In this document: positions 16,682-25,830 of the stretch, one piece after another | Numbering within the stretch: position 1 is the stretch's first letter | Layout: every line of letters starts with the position of its first letter | Source: Kovacikia minuta CCNUW1 | Lineage (GTDB): Bacteria; Cyanobacteriota; Cyanobacteriia; Leptolyngbyales; Leptolyngbyaceae | Reading direction: 5' to 3' | DNA: 64,000 bases | Assembly: GCF_020091585.1 (NCBI RefSeq) | Contig: NZ_CP083582.1 | Location: forward strand, 930,001 to 994,000 | Notes under the pieces: generated by a model | What the model saw: only the letters and a program-made list of their open reading frames with translations | Database searches by the model: none | Told to the model about the DNA's origin: nothing | Translations under genes and position numbers: made by a program

Positions 16682-17854
16682 CTAGAACATATCTGCTGGA
16701 TCAGCCGATTGAAGTTTGCGGGTGGCGATCGTGCCGGAGATGCCACACATAATCACGGTTAGGATCAAGACCATGACGGCACGTGATACGGTCATGAAAA
16801 TGGGTAGGGCGGTTGCTTTTGCTGCCAATTGATACAGTCCTAAGGGCAAAATCAATCCGGGAATGAAGCCCAGAAAAGCTAAAATAATCGCTTCTTCAAA
16901 TACGACACCGAGTAAGTAACGATTGAAATAACCCATTGCTTTAAAGGTGGCGTATTCTTTCATGTGGGCGTTGACATCGGTGGAAAGCACTTGATAAACA
17001 ATCACCACACCGACCACAAATGCCATCGCAGTGCCTAAGCCGAAAATAAAACCGATCGGGCTTTCGCGTTTCCAATAACTCTCCTCAAACTGGACATATT
17101 CCTGACGGGTCATCACCTTCACATCATCAGGAAGATGGGATTTTAACGCCGCTGCTACCTGATTTGGGTCGTAGCCTGGTTCAAGATAAATCAAACCGAG
17201 ATTGACGCTACCTGCTTCCCGGCGAGGAAAGAGAAACAGAAAGTTTTGATCGCTGGTGATCAGGTTACCATCTGCACCAAAGGAGGCTCCCAAATTAAAT
17301 AAGCCTGCCACCGTAATGGTGCGTTTTTCTACTTCTGTGGTTACAGTTTCACCCTGTTTGACCTGGGCGATCGCTGCTTTGTAATCTCCCCTGGAACCGC
17401 GATCGAGTAATACGGTGTCGGGCAACTTAATCTTGTTCAGTTGTTGGTTCACCTCTGGCAGATTAAATGCAGGTTGCTCTGGATTAAACCCAATAATTTG
17501 AATCGTTGCTTCTTTGCGCGTTTCCGGGTTCTTCCAGGTAATTGTGCTGGCATAGAGGGGCTGGGCTGACTTCACACCCGGAATATCCATTGCCTGATAT
17601 AACCGTCGCCGCGAGAAGGTGGAAAGATTTTGGGTGTTCCGCGCCTGGGGGCTGACCAGAACAATGTCTGTTTGCAAACTCCGACTGAGGCGGGTATTGC
17701 TGTCATACAAAGCATTTTGAAACCCCAGTTGCATAAACATCAGCACATCTGCAAAGGCAATGCCTGACAGCGCAACCAGTAACCGACTTTTTTCACGGCT
17801 CAGTTGTAGCCAACCCAGGGGAGTTCTTCGTTGTAATTGTTGGATGACATTCAT
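16682..17854 (-). CDS. devC: ABC exporter permease, DevC family
   Basis: 390-residue permease of the MacB/FtsX type: one N-terminal membrane segment (ALSGIAFADVLMFMQLGF), a large periplasmic domain (residues about 45-265) and three C-terminal membrane segments (GLGTAMAFVVGVVIVYQVLS, LLGVVFEEAIILAFLGFIPG, VMVLILTVIMCGISG). Overlaps the devB stop by 4 bp (ATGA-type), indicating translational coupling. It is separated from devA by about 120 bp of repeats. Confidence 0.92.
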   Translation of the reverse strand: MNVIQQLQRRTPLGWLQLSREKSRLLVALSGIAFADVLMFMQLGFQNALYDSNTRLSRSLQTDIVLVSPQARNTQNLSTFSRRRLYQAMDIPGVKSAQPLYASTITWKNPETRKEATIQIIGFNPEQPAFNLPEVNQQLNKIKLPDTVLLDRGSRGDYKAAIAQVKQGETVTTEVEKRTITVAGLFNLGASFGADGNLITSDQNFLFLFPRREAGSVNLGLIYLEPGYDPNQVAAALKSHLPDDVKVMTRQEYVQFEESYWKRESPIGFIFGLGTAMAFVVGVVIVYQVLSTDVNAHMKEYATFKAMGYFNRYLLGVVFEEAIILAFLGFIPGLILPLGLYQLAAKATALPIFMTVSRAVMVLILTVIMCGISGTIATRKLQSADPADMF

Positions 17855-19050
17855 TGTTCCATTACCACCCGGACCTGCAAATTGGTAAATTTAGCTGCCT
17901 TTTGACTCGATGCCGCATCGAGTGCCACCTGTACCTCCACGACCCTGGCATCAATATTGGTACTGGGATCGGTGTTGATAATGGTTTGCCGCATCACCTG
18001 GGAACCCACCCGTTCCACAACGCCGTGAAGCTCACCGGGAATGGAATCGCTGCTGACCCGTACCCGTTGACCGGCACGAACCTTACTGACATCGCTCTGA
18101 TACACTTCTGCAACCGCATACATCTGCCGGTTTTGCCCAATTTCGGCAATGCCATCACTGGAAACAACTTCTCCAGAGCGGCTATGAACGTACAACACTT
18201 CGCCATCGATCGGCGATCGCACATACACCTGCTCCAGGTTTGCCTTTGCCTGATTCATGGCGGCGATCGCCCGGTTCACTTCTGCCCTGTCCGCTGCCAC
18301 ATCCACCGGACGCACTTCTGCAATTTGGCTCAATGTGGCTCTGGCTTTGTTGACCTCAGAGGGACTGGTCAATCGCAACCGTTGTAACACTGCCTGCGCT
18401 TCTTCCAGGTTCTTTTGAGCCGTATCCAGTGCCAACCGTTTGCTATCCAGATTTGAAGCTGAAATGCCACCTTCCTGAAACAGTGATTGATAGCGGGTGT
18501 ATTCCGATCGGGCATTTTGCAACGCAGATTTCATCCGCTCAACAGTCGCTGCCTGCGCCTCAATCTCGCCCTGATGTTCCGCTTCCAGGCGAGCAATTTC
18601 CGAACGCTGCGCCTCAATTTCACCCTGCTTGGCTCCCGCCTGGGTCACTGCCAGTTTTGCCTGTGCCACCCGGACTTGCTCCTGAGCCTCATCAAACGCT
18701 GCCTGGAGGCGATCGCGGCTATCTAAAATTGCCACAACCTGCCCTTTTTTGATCCGATCACCCTCCTTCACCAGGAGTTGATCAATCCGGCTCTCCTGGG
18801 TGGACGTTGGAGCTGAGAGTTTAATCACCTTTCCCTGCGGCTCCAACCGTCCCAAAGCGGTCACCGTTTTGACTTCCGAAAGACTGGCAGCGGCTTCCTG
18901 AACTGCCTGTGCCTGATTGGATTGATCCTGCTGAAATTTGTACGCAGCCATGCCACCCGTCGCCAGGATGGCAGCGATCGCCACCACAGCCCACCGAGGA
19001 ACGGACGATTTGGAAGAAGCGGAACCGTTTGCTGTTAAGTCTTGCAACAT
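17851..19050 (-). CDS. devB: HlyD-family membrane fusion protein, DevB type
   Basis: Periplasmic adaptor of the exporter, linking DevC to a TolC-like outer-membrane channel. N-terminal membrane anchor (WAVVAIAAILATGGMAAYKF), lipoyl/barrel-sandwich halves (GRLEPQGKVIKL...GQVVAILDSRDRL and VRSPIDGEVLYVHSRSGEVV), and a long coiled coil between (residues about 125-245, rich in Ala, Glu and Gln). ATG 19050 is chosen because AGGAG lies 6 bases upstream; an in-frame TTG is at 19056. Two palindromes lie just upstream (19075-19123) and suggest control by the divergent TetR protein. Confidence 0.92.
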   Translation of the reverse strand: MLQDLTANGSASSKSSVPRWAVVAIAAILATGGMAAYKFQQDQSNQAQAVQEAAASLSEVKTVTALGRLEPQGKVIKLSAPTSTQESRIDQLLVKEGDRIKKGQVVAILDSRDRLQAAFDEAQEQVRVAQAKLAVTQAGAKQGEIEAQRSEIARLEAEHQGEIEAQAATVERMKSALQNARSEYTRYQSLFQEGGISASNLDSKRLALDTAQKNLEEAQAVLQRLRLTSPSEVNKARATLSQIAEVRPVDVAADRAEVNRAIAAMNQAKANLEQVYVRSPIDGEVLYVHSRSGEVVSSDGIAEIGQNRQMYAVAEVYQSDVSKVRAGQRVRVSSDSIPGELHGVVERVGSQVMRQTIINTDPSTNIDARVVEVQVALDAASSQKAAKFTNLQVRVVMEQ

Positions 19051-19074
19051 AAGCAACTCCTGGCTTAAAGATCT

Positions 19075-19123
19075 AAACTAAACAGTTTAGTTTTGATGTA
19101 TTTAAACTAAACCGATTAGTTTA
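19075..19123. promoter_or_regulatory. Two palindromic operators in the devB/tetR intergenic region
   Basis: Site 1, 19075-19093: AAACTAAAC-A-GTTTAGTTT, a perfect 19-bp palindrome. Site 2, 19103-19123: TAAACTAA-ACCGA-TTAGTTTA. Both share the half-site AAACTAA and lie 25 and 53 bp upstream of the devB ATG. Spacing and symmetry fit TetR-family dimers; assignment to the neighbouring regulator is inference. Confidence 0.75.
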
Positions 19124-19231
19124 GTGTTGTCAAGCAGTATGCTTGAAATAGAGAGTGAAGAAAATGCAATTTCCCCTAACTCATAGCCCCTAGCCCACAC
19201 CCCACACCCCACACCCCACACCCCTACTTCC

Positions 19232-19858
19232 ATGACCCCCCCCAAGTCCAAACCTCCAGAACGTGACCTGTCTCCAGAAAAAACTCAAGCGATCCTGGAG
19301 GGTGCAATGCAAGAATTCCTGGAGCGGGGTTTTACGGCTGCCACGATGGATCGAGTTGCATCAGCCGCAGGTGTCTCTAAAGCAACGGTCTACAGTCATT
19401 TTCAAGACAAGGAAGGATTGTTTGCTGCCCTGATTCAGCAGATGGTGCAGAAAAAATTTCAGTCCATTTTTGCGCCCCAGAATGATCAGATGTTGCAGGA
19501 AGAGCCAGAGGTCGTTTTGCGCCGGTTAGCAACGATCGCCCTGAGTGTCGGCACCAATGATCCGCAGTTTCTTAACTTCTTGCGGCTCATCATTGGTGAG
19601 TCGGGGCGCTTTCCGCAATTAGCCCAGGCATTTGTCCGCAATATTGAAAAGACAAGTTTTAGTATGTTGCGGCAATATTTCAGCTCGTGCCCAAAGCTCA
19701 AATTGCGCGATCCGGAGGCAACCGCACGGGTCTTCATTGGGGCACTCATCCACTTCATGATTGTCCAGGAAATGTTGCATGGCAAAGACATTATCCCGAT
19801 GGAGCGCGATCGCCTGGTTGATACCTTAATTGAGCTGATTACCAGTCAGGCTTTATGA
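19232..19858 (+). CDS. TetR/AcrR family transcriptional regulator
   Basis: 208 residues. N-terminal TetR helix-turn-helix (AILEGAMQEFLERGFTAATM, VASAAGVSKATVYSHFQDKE), followed by an all-helical ligand domain of the AefR-like C-terminal type (FLNFLRLIIGESGRFPQLAQ). Divergent from devBCA with two palindromes between them, so it probably represses that exporter operon and possibly itself. Ligand unknown. Confidence 0.9.
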   Translation: MTPPKSKPPERDLSPEKTQAILEGAMQEFLERGFTAATMDRVASAAGVSKATVYSHFQDKEGLFAALIQQMVQKKFQSIFAPQNDQMLQEEPEVVLRRLATIALSVGTNDPQFLNFLRLIIGESGRFPQLAQAFVRNIEKTSFSMLRQYFSSCPKLKLRDPEATARVFIGALIHFMIVQEMLHGKDIIPMERDRLVDTLIELITSQAL

Positions 19859-19859
19859 A

Positions 19860-19925
19860 AGGAAGGAGCTAGGGGCTAGGGGCTAGGGGCTAGGAGCTAG
19901 GGGCTAGGGGTTAGAAGCTAGAAGG
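19860..19925. repeat. GGGCTAG heptamer tandem array
   Basis: At least six imperfect copies of GGGGCTA/GGAGCTA in tandem just after the TetR stop. The remaining 135 bp to the next gene hold nothing else recognised. Confidence 0.8.
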
Positions 19926-20060
19926 AGATAGCCATTCTGGATTCTGACTCCTGACTCCTGGATTCTATTCCCTCTAGTTGTAGATTAACAAACGTTCCAA
20001 TTAGGAGCCAGAGACCAGGGTGGGAGACTAAGATTGAATTTTCATTTTTCCCTTCCGTAA

Positions 20061-20717
20061 ATGCTGTCAGTCTACTGGTTTTGTTTTGCGATCGGTGGGG
20101 TTTTCGTGCTCCTTGCCGTGCTGGGTGGATTCGATGGTGTCGATTTTGATACCCATGATTTTGATTTCCATAGTGATGCAGATTTTGAAGTCGTCGATCC
20201 GGGTGACCGCGCCCCCCTAAAGTCTTCTGCTGTGGCGCGATCGCCCAAATCTGGAAGATTCCTCCGTTCCCTATTTGGAGTGGTCAAAAGCCTTAAGTTT
20301 TGGACCTTTGGCAGTTGCTTCTTCGGTCTAACTGGGATTGTGCTCTCGTCCCTGCAATTAGGGTTGCCACCGCTGACAATTGCGATTTTGGCAGTAGGAA
20401 TGGGTATCCTCTGTGGAGCAGGAATTTCAGGTGCTCTTCTGTCCCTCCGCCGACAGCAAACCGACAGCCTGGTTCGTACTACGGATCTGGTGGGATTAAT
20501 TGGAACGGTGGAAATTCCTTTTAGCAAAACCAGTCGGGGCAAGGTTCGACTGCAAGTTAAAGGATCACAGTTGAATCTCATGGCTTACACCGATGAGTCC
20601 AGCGAACTGCTTGCCGGCGACCCGGTGCTGGTAGTGGGGACAGAGCAAAATCGGCTTTGGGTCGTGTCTGCCAATCGTCTAGATCACGGTTCAAACCCAG
20701 TTGATCCAGCGGAATAA
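20061..20717 (+). CDS. NfeD/YqiJ-like membrane protein with OB-fold
   Basis: 218 residues. N-terminal membrane segment (WFCFAIGGVFVLLAVLGG), an acidic His/Asp loop (FDTHDFDFHSDADFEV), two more membrane segments (residues about 80-125) and a C-terminal OB-fold (LVGLIGTVEIPF, GKVRLQVKG, LLAGDPVLVVGTEQNRLWVV). Such NfeD/YqiJ proteins pair with flotillin-like SPFH proteins; two of these follow immediately on the same strand, as in E. coli yqiJ-yqiK. Probably acts in membrane microdomain organisation. Confidence 0.8.
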   Translation: MLSVYWFCFAIGGVFVLLAVLGGFDGVDFDTHDFDFHSDADFEVVDPGDRAPLKSSAVARSPKSGRFLRSLFGVVKSLKFWTFGSCFFGLTGIVLSSLQLGLPPLTIAILAVGMGILCGAGISGALLSLRRQQTDSLVRTTDLVGLIGTVEIPFSKTSRGKVRLQVKGSQLNLMAYTDESSELLAGDPVLVVGTEQNRLWVVSANRLDHGSNPVDPAE

Positions 20718-20913
20718 TTCTAAACAGGTGTGTATCTCAAAGCATCCCCTATTTGTGAGTCACTCCTTGTTGTTCCCATCATGTATACCCACTCCCAATC
20801 AGAAAAACAGCAGTCAGCAGTCAACAAAAAGACAAGCATTCTGAATTCTGGCTCATGGCTTCTATCTTCTATTCCTTAGAATTTCGTTTCTCCACGATCG
20901 ATTTCAAAGCAAC

Positions 20914-22314
20914 ATGAATACTCAAATCGTCAATATCGAGCCTCAGTTCAAAGCCACCCTGGAGCAGGACGGTAGGACAATTCAGGTCGCGCAGGTGGAT
21001 GCTAATCCAACCGCTTCGTACCACAGAGAGGGGGAGGTATCCCTCGCCTCTATTTCCGCTTTTCCCATTGCCCTGTCCCTCTTTGGTGTCATTCTGTTCA
21101 TCTGGTTTGTCAAGAACTTCATGCAGATCTGCAACCCGAACGAAATTTTGATTCTTTCAGGACGCAAGCATCGCACTAAGGAAGGGGAGGAAGTGGGTTA
21201 TCGGGTAATTTTTGGGGGACGGGTGATTGCCATTCCCATCCTGGAAACTGTGAAGCGCATGGATCTAACGACCATGCCCGTTCCCGTGGAGGTAAAGAAT
21301 GCCTACTCAAAGGGAGGCACACCACTCCATATCCAGGCGATCGCCAATGTCAAAATATCTGGCGATCCAGCCGTTGTGGGGAATGCGATCGAACGGTTTT
21401 TGGGGCGCGATCGCTCCGAAGTGGCACGGGTGGCACGGGAAACCCTGGAGGGCAACCTGCGTGGAGTTGTTGCCATGCTGACCCCAGAGCAGGTGAACGA
21501 AGATCGGCTGGAATTTGCCGAACGAATTGCCCAGGACGTTTCTCGCGACTTAGTGAAACTGGGACTACAACTCGATACGCTCAAAATTCAAAGCGTTGCC
21601 GATGATATGGACTATTTGCGGTCGATCGGACGGAAGCAAATCGCCCATATTATTCGAGATGCCCAAATTGCTGAGGCAGAAGCGGTGAGCCAGGCAGAGA
21701 AGATTGAATCAGAATGCCAACAACGGGCAGAAGTTGCTAAGTCCCAGGCACTCGCGGTGATCCAACAAAAGCAGAATGAGTTACGCACGGTAAAAGCAGA
21801 ACTGGAGCAACAAGCCCGTTCTGAAGAGGAACGCACAAAAGCAGCGGGAAAAGAAGCGAGAGCCAGGGCAGAACAGCAACTCCAAACGGTGCGGGCAGAA
21901 CTGGAACGCCTGCGTCTGGAAGCCGATCGGGTCTTGCCCGCTGCCGCCGAACGGGAAGCCAAAATTCTGATGGCAAAAGGGTCGGCTGCCGAACTGGCAG
22001 AAAACGCCAAAGCCTCGGCAATGGTCAACGATTTGCTATCTGAGGTCTGGCAGAAAACCGGAGTCAATGCTGCGGAAGTGTTTCTCCTGCAACAAATTGA
22101 GATGATTTTACAGGAGGCTGCCACCATTCCCAATCGCATGCATTTGCATCAGGTCAACGTGATTGACAACGGTGATGGCAAATCATTGGCAAGCCTGATG
22201 AATGTTTACCCCGAAATTGTGCGTCAGTTTTTAAATCGGGTCGAAGACACCCTTGGAATTGACGTTTCAGCAACCTTGAACCGCCAGAATGGACACCAGA
22301 AGGGAGAAAAATAA
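20914..22314 (+). CDS. Flotillin-like SPFH-domain protein 1
   Basis: 466 residues: one membrane segment (FPIALSLFGVILFIWFVKNF, residues about 50-70), an SPFH/band-7 domain (CNPNEILILSGRKH to about 230; NAYSKGGTPLHIQAIANVKI, ETLEGNLRGVVAMLTPEQVN), then a long Ala/Glu-rich coiled coil (residues about 245-360) and a C-terminal region. The stop TAA overlaps the start of the second flotillin gene by one base (TAATG), so translation is coupled. Confidence 0.9.
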   Translation: MNTQIVNIEPQFKATLEQDGRTIQVAQVDANPTASYHREGEVSLASISAFPIALSLFGVILFIWFVKNFMQICNPNEILILSGRKHRTKEGEEVGYRVIFGGRVIAIPILETVKRMDLTTMPVPVEVKNAYSKGGTPLHIQAIANVKISGDPAVVGNAIERFLGRDRSEVARVARETLEGNLRGVVAMLTPEQVNEDRLEFAERIAQDVSRDLVKLGLQLDTLKIQSVADDMDYLRSIGRKQIAHIIRDAQIAEAEAVSQAEKIESECQQRAEVAKSQALAVIQQKQNELRTVKAELEQQARSEEERTKAAGKEARARAEQQLQTVRAELERLRLEADRVLPAAAEREAKILMAKGSAAELAENAKASAMVNDLLSEVWQKTGVNAAEVFLLQQIEMILQEAATIPNRMHLHQVNVIDNGDGKSLASLMNVYPEIVRQFLNRVEDTLGIDVSATLNRQNGHQKGEK

Positions 22315-23579
22315 TGTTAGAAGCAATTGTTGCTCTGTTGGGCATTATGGGTCTGGGAACGGGCGCTGGCGTGTTTGTGATCCGCAATCTGTACTACATC
22401 TGCCAACCCAACGAGGTGTTGATCTTTGCGGGTAGTTCGCGTCAACTTGCCGATGGACGCCGTGTGGGGTATCGCCTCGTCAAGGGGGGCAGCAGTGTCC
22501 GGGTTCCCCTGCTAGAACGGGCACTGCGGATGGATTTGACCAATATGATCATTGAGTTGAAAGTGGCAAATGCCTACTCGAAGGGGGGTATTCCCTTGAA
22601 AGTGGATGGGGTCGCCAACATCAAAATTGCGGGTGAGGAACCCGTCATTCACAATGCGATCGAACGGCTGCTGGGCAAAAGTCGCCAGGAAATTGAGCAA
22701 ATGGCAAAGGAAACCCTGGAGGGCAATTTGCGCGGTGTTCTCGCCAGTTTGACACCAGAACAGGTAAATGAGGACAAAATTGCCTTTGCCAAAAGCCTCC
22801 TGGATGAGGCAGAAGATGATCTGGAAAAACTGGGATTAGTGTTAGACACCCTGCAAATTCAAAACATTTCCGATGATGTGCGGTATCTGGATTCGATCGG
22901 GCGCAAGCAACAGGCAGACCTGCTGCGGGATGCTCGCATTGCCGAAGCAAAAGCCCAATCCGAGTCAGCCGTTCAAACGGCGGAGAATCAAAAAATTACT
23001 GAACTCAGCCGATTGGATCGGGATATGGGAATTGCCCGTGCTGAAGCGGAGCGTCGAATCAAAGATGCCACAACCATGCGGAATGCCGTCATCGCGGAAG
23101 CCGAAGCCGAAATTGCCTCGGAGCTTGCCCGCATTCAAGCAGATGTGCCCGTTCAACAGGAGCGGATTAAGCAGGTCGAGCAACAGCTTCAAGCCGATGT
23201 GATTGCCCCCGCAGAAGCAGACTGTAAACAGGCGATCGCCCGTGCTCAAGGTAATGCCGCCCGCATTACTGAAGATGGCAAAGCCCGGGCTGAAGGCACC
23301 ATGCGCCTGGCTGAGTCGTGGCATACCGCAGGTACCAACGCCCGTGACATTTTTCTGCTGCAACGGCTGGAACCCCTGCTCAAGACGCTTACCTCCGCCG
23401 TTCCCGATGTCGAAGTGCAAAATGTCACGATCATCGATGCCAGCCAGGGCAACACGGCAACCAAAGCCGCAGCCTTTATCGAGCAACTCCGCCAAACCAC
23501 AGGCATCGACCTGACTGAAGCCGTTCAGCAATTGACCCATTCCCGCCCAAATCAACTACCAGAACAAAGGGACGAGTAA
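22314..23579 (+). CDS. Flotillin-like SPFH-domain protein 2
   Basis: 421-residue paralogue of the preceding gene: N-terminal membrane segment (LEAIVALLGIMGLGTGAGVF), SPFH domain (CQPNEVLIFAGSSRQL, ANAYSKGGIPLKVDGVANI, ETLEGNLRGVLASLTPEQVN, DSIGRKQQADLLRDARIAEA) and coiled coil. The shared motifs ETLEGNLRG and SIGRKQ point to tandem duplication; the two proteins may form mixed assemblies. Last gene of the NfeD-flotillin-flotillin operon. Confidence 0.9.
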   Translation: MLEAIVALLGIMGLGTGAGVFVIRNLYYICQPNEVLIFAGSSRQLADGRRVGYRLVKGGSSVRVPLLERALRMDLTNMIIELKVANAYSKGGIPLKVDGVANIKIAGEEPVIHNAIERLLGKSRQEIEQMAKETLEGNLRGVLASLTPEQVNEDKIAFAKSLLDEAEDDLEKLGLVLDTLQIQNISDDVRYLDSIGRKQQADLLRDARIAEAKAQSESAVQTAENQKITELSRLDRDMGIARAEAERRIKDATTMRNAVIAEAEAEIASELARIQADVPVQQERIKQVEQQLQADVIAPAEADCKQAIARAQGNAARITEDGKARAEGTMRLAESWHTAGTNARDIFLLQRLEPLLKTLTSAVPDVEVQNVTIIDASQGNTATKAAAFIEQLRQTTGIDLTEAVQQLTHSRPNQLPEQRDE

Positions 23580-23607
23580 CAGGGAACGTATCTGACTGAT
23601 TGTTATC

Positions 23608-23671
23608 AACCGGGTTTCTTGCGAACACGGCCACAAAATTTGAGTGGTTTGCCCAAAGAACCCCGGTTTCT
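23608..23671. repeat. Imperfect inverted repeat after the flotillin operon
   Basis: AACCGGGTTTCTT and AAGAACCCCGGTTTCT face each other across about 35 bases. It shares the ACCGGGTTTCT core with the 106-bp element but lacks its CTAG ends. No U-tract, so termination is uncertain. Confidence 0.5.
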
Positions 23672-23728
23672 ACGTCATTCCAGGCTATCTTGCAGAGGGA
23701 GTAAACAACGATTAACCATTTCCCAAAT

Positions 23729-24184
23729 ATGGAACCCATCTTCGAGTTTGCGTCTGTTTCAGACATAGAGGTGCTGATCCAATTGATGCGTGAGTTCTAT
23801 GAACATGAACACCTGTCTTTTAATGAACAAACTGCGCGTTCAGCTTTACAACTGATCTTGAGTAACCACTTGTATGGTCAAATTTATCTGATCCGCATTG
23901 CTCAAGAAATCATTGGCTATCTCGTTGTGACCTTTGGTTTCAGTTTAGAGTTTGGCGGGCGTGATGCTTTCGTGGATGAACTCTATATTCAGGAAAAATA
24001 CCGCAGACAGGGGATTGGAACGAAGGGGTTACAGTTTGCTGAAGAGATTTGCCAGGAACAAGGTATTCAGGCTTTACATCTAGAGGTAGAGCGTGAAAAT
24101 ACAAAAGCTCAGGCTGTTTATCGAAAAGCGGGATTTACGGATCACGATCGATATCTTTTAACAAAATCGTTATTGAATTGTTAA
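23729..24184 (+). CDS. GNAT family N-acetyltransferase
   Basis: 151 residues. Acetyl-CoA binding motif A: VDELYIQEKYRRQGIGTKGL (Q/RxxGxG/A pattern in RRQGIG), followed by ALHLEVERENTKAQAVYRKA and GFTDHDRYLL, the usual GNAT end. N-terminal strand FEFASVSDIEVLIQLMREFY. Acceptor substrate unknown. Single gene; the next gene converges 9 bp away. Confidence 0.9.
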   Translation: MEPIFEFASVSDIEVLIQLMREFYEHEHLSFNEQTARSALQLILSNHLYGQIYLIRIAQEIIGYLVVTFGFSLEFGGRDAFVDELYIQEKYRRQGIGTKGLQFAEEICQEQGIQALHLEVERENTKAQAVYRKAGFTDHDRYLLTKSLLNC

Positions 24185-24193
24185 TTTCAAGGT

Positions 24194-25408
24194 TTACGCG
24201 CTAAATCGAAAGTATCTCACTAACCCCACGCTGACTAAACCCAGGAGCAGCAAAACTAATGCCAGCGGAATCTGGGAGGTGGTTGAAAGGTAGGTTGAAA
24301 GAGCAATAATCAAACCTGTGCTTTCCTGCTGCACCAAACCTACCAGCGCTGAAGCTAAACCAGCCTGGGTTGGAAACGGGTGTAGCGACAGGGCAAAGCA
24401 AATGGGAATGATAATGCCACACCCGACAACCACCAGAAACATGGGCAGCAGTAGGGAGTAAATATTGAAGGTTCCCATAATACCCAGTGCTAGCATCCCT
24501 GCTGACGCACACAGAATCAGGAATAATCCCAGACGCAGAAAGAATTTCTGCCCCAGGGCGATAACCCCCCGATTCACCAGAATTCCTCCTACCAGGTAAG
24601 CCAGCGTAATTGCCAGAGAAGTATTGCCAAATTGGGTGGGGGTAAAGCCGAACGTTTTTTCAAAATCGAAGGGGCTAATGGCGTCATATAGCGCAATCAT
24701 TCCCGTGGCGATCGCACAGGTCAGAGCAGGTAATAGAAAGTTTGGATTAACCAGAATTTTCAGGTAATTGGTGATCAGACTGAGGTTAAAGATGCGGTTT
24801 TTGGAGGATTCTTCGACCTGTTTCGTTTCGGGCAGGAAGTAGAAAATATAGAGCAGGGATAAAATCCCCAGGATTGCCAGGAAGATAAAGTCCGATCGCC
24901 AGGATGACCAATTGGCAATCTGTCCACCCAGAAATGGGGCTAACCCCAAGGCACCTGCGTAAGCAAAACTGAGATAGGACATTGCCTGGGCAAGTCGGGT
25001 CGATACAAACGTGTCTCGCAGAGCCGCACGAGATACGGATGTTCCACAGCCAGCGCCAATTCCCTGAACCAATCGGACAACTTGAAACCAGCCATAGGCA
25101 TTGGTAAAACTAAGCACCAGGGAAGCCAGCGTCGCCAAACCCATGCCGATCATTGCTACAGGTTTGCGTCCAATTTGGTCAGAGTAGGGACCCCACAAAA
25201 GTTGAGAGAACCCATAGCCAGCCGCATAAACCGCGATCGAGTTTTGCATCGCAGCCGCATCAACACCAAAGTCTGCCTGCATTTGCAGTAATGAGGGGAG
25301 ATAGATAAAGTAAGCGGCCTGTCCCAGAAATACGCCCAGGCAGGCATAGATGATGACGTTCACTTGCCCCTTTGCCGGATTAACCGTTGCCCGATCGCCA
25401 TCGGTCAT
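24194..25408 (-). CDS. MFS drug efflux transporter, Bcr/CflA-like
   Basis: 404 residues, 12 hydrophobic segments. MFS signature between helices 2 and 3: GPYSDQIGRKPVAMIGM; helix 4 region RLVQGIGAGCGTSVSRAALRD is typical of the Bcr/CflA subfamily of drug:H+ antiporters. Inner-membrane exporter; substrate unknown. Convergent with the GNAT gene. Confidence 0.9.
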   Translation of the reverse strand: MTDGDRATVNPAKGQVNVIIYACLGVFLGQAAYFIYLPSLLQMQADFGVDAAAMQNSIAVYAAGYGFSQLLWGPYSDQIGRKPVAMIGMGLATLASLVLSFTNAYGWFQVVRLVQGIGAGCGTSVSRAALRDTFVSTRLAQAMSYLSFAYAGALGLAPFLGGQIANWSSWRSDFIFLAILGILSLLYIFYFLPETKQVEESSKNRIFNLSLITNYLKILVNPNFLLPALTCAIATGMIALYDAISPFDFEKTFGFTPTQFGNTSLAITLAYLVGGILVNRGVIALGQKFFLRLGLFLILCASAGMLALGIMGTFNIYSLLLPMFLVVVGCGIIIPICFALSLHPFPTQAGLASALVGLVQQESTGLIIALSTYLSTTSQIPLALVLLLLGLVSVGLVRYFRFSA

Positions 25409-25542
25409 AGAATGTCTCCATCACAATTGCCTCCATCTTGCCGTGTAACCAGGTTCTTCGCGAAAATTTGTTTGCCCTCGGATTTTGAACGCCAGGTATT
25501 GGTTTCACTCATACCCAATTAAACAGTCTTCGTGGCACATCA

Positions 25543-25584
25543 AGATCCTGTAAGGGCGTTTGGCCAAACGCCCTTACAGGATCT
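25543..25584. repeat. Perfect 42-bp palindrome
   Basis: AGATCCTGTAAGGGCGTTTGG followed by its exact reverse complement with no loop. Lies in the 420-bp gap between convergent-side features; no gene is seen in 25409-25830. A relative with GTAGGGTGC...GCGCCCCTAC ends lies at about 25703-25779. Confidence 0.9.
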
Positions 25585-25830
25585 GTCGCGGTTTCAATTC
25601 AAATTGGTATCAGGTATTGTCCAGAGGCGCGATCGCGCAAAAATTCCCCTGTACACCGTGTCCATTGTTGATGGAAAGCGCAACCGAATGAAATGGGAAT
25701 CTGTAGGGTGCTTAGCGTGGGGGCAAAAATCGTTGCTAGACCAAAAGCATCTCTGCCGAATACCGCGCCCCTACAGGTAAAGGGTTACAGTTGATCAGGT
25801 GATTTAATTCACGATCCTAAGTTTTTACGA

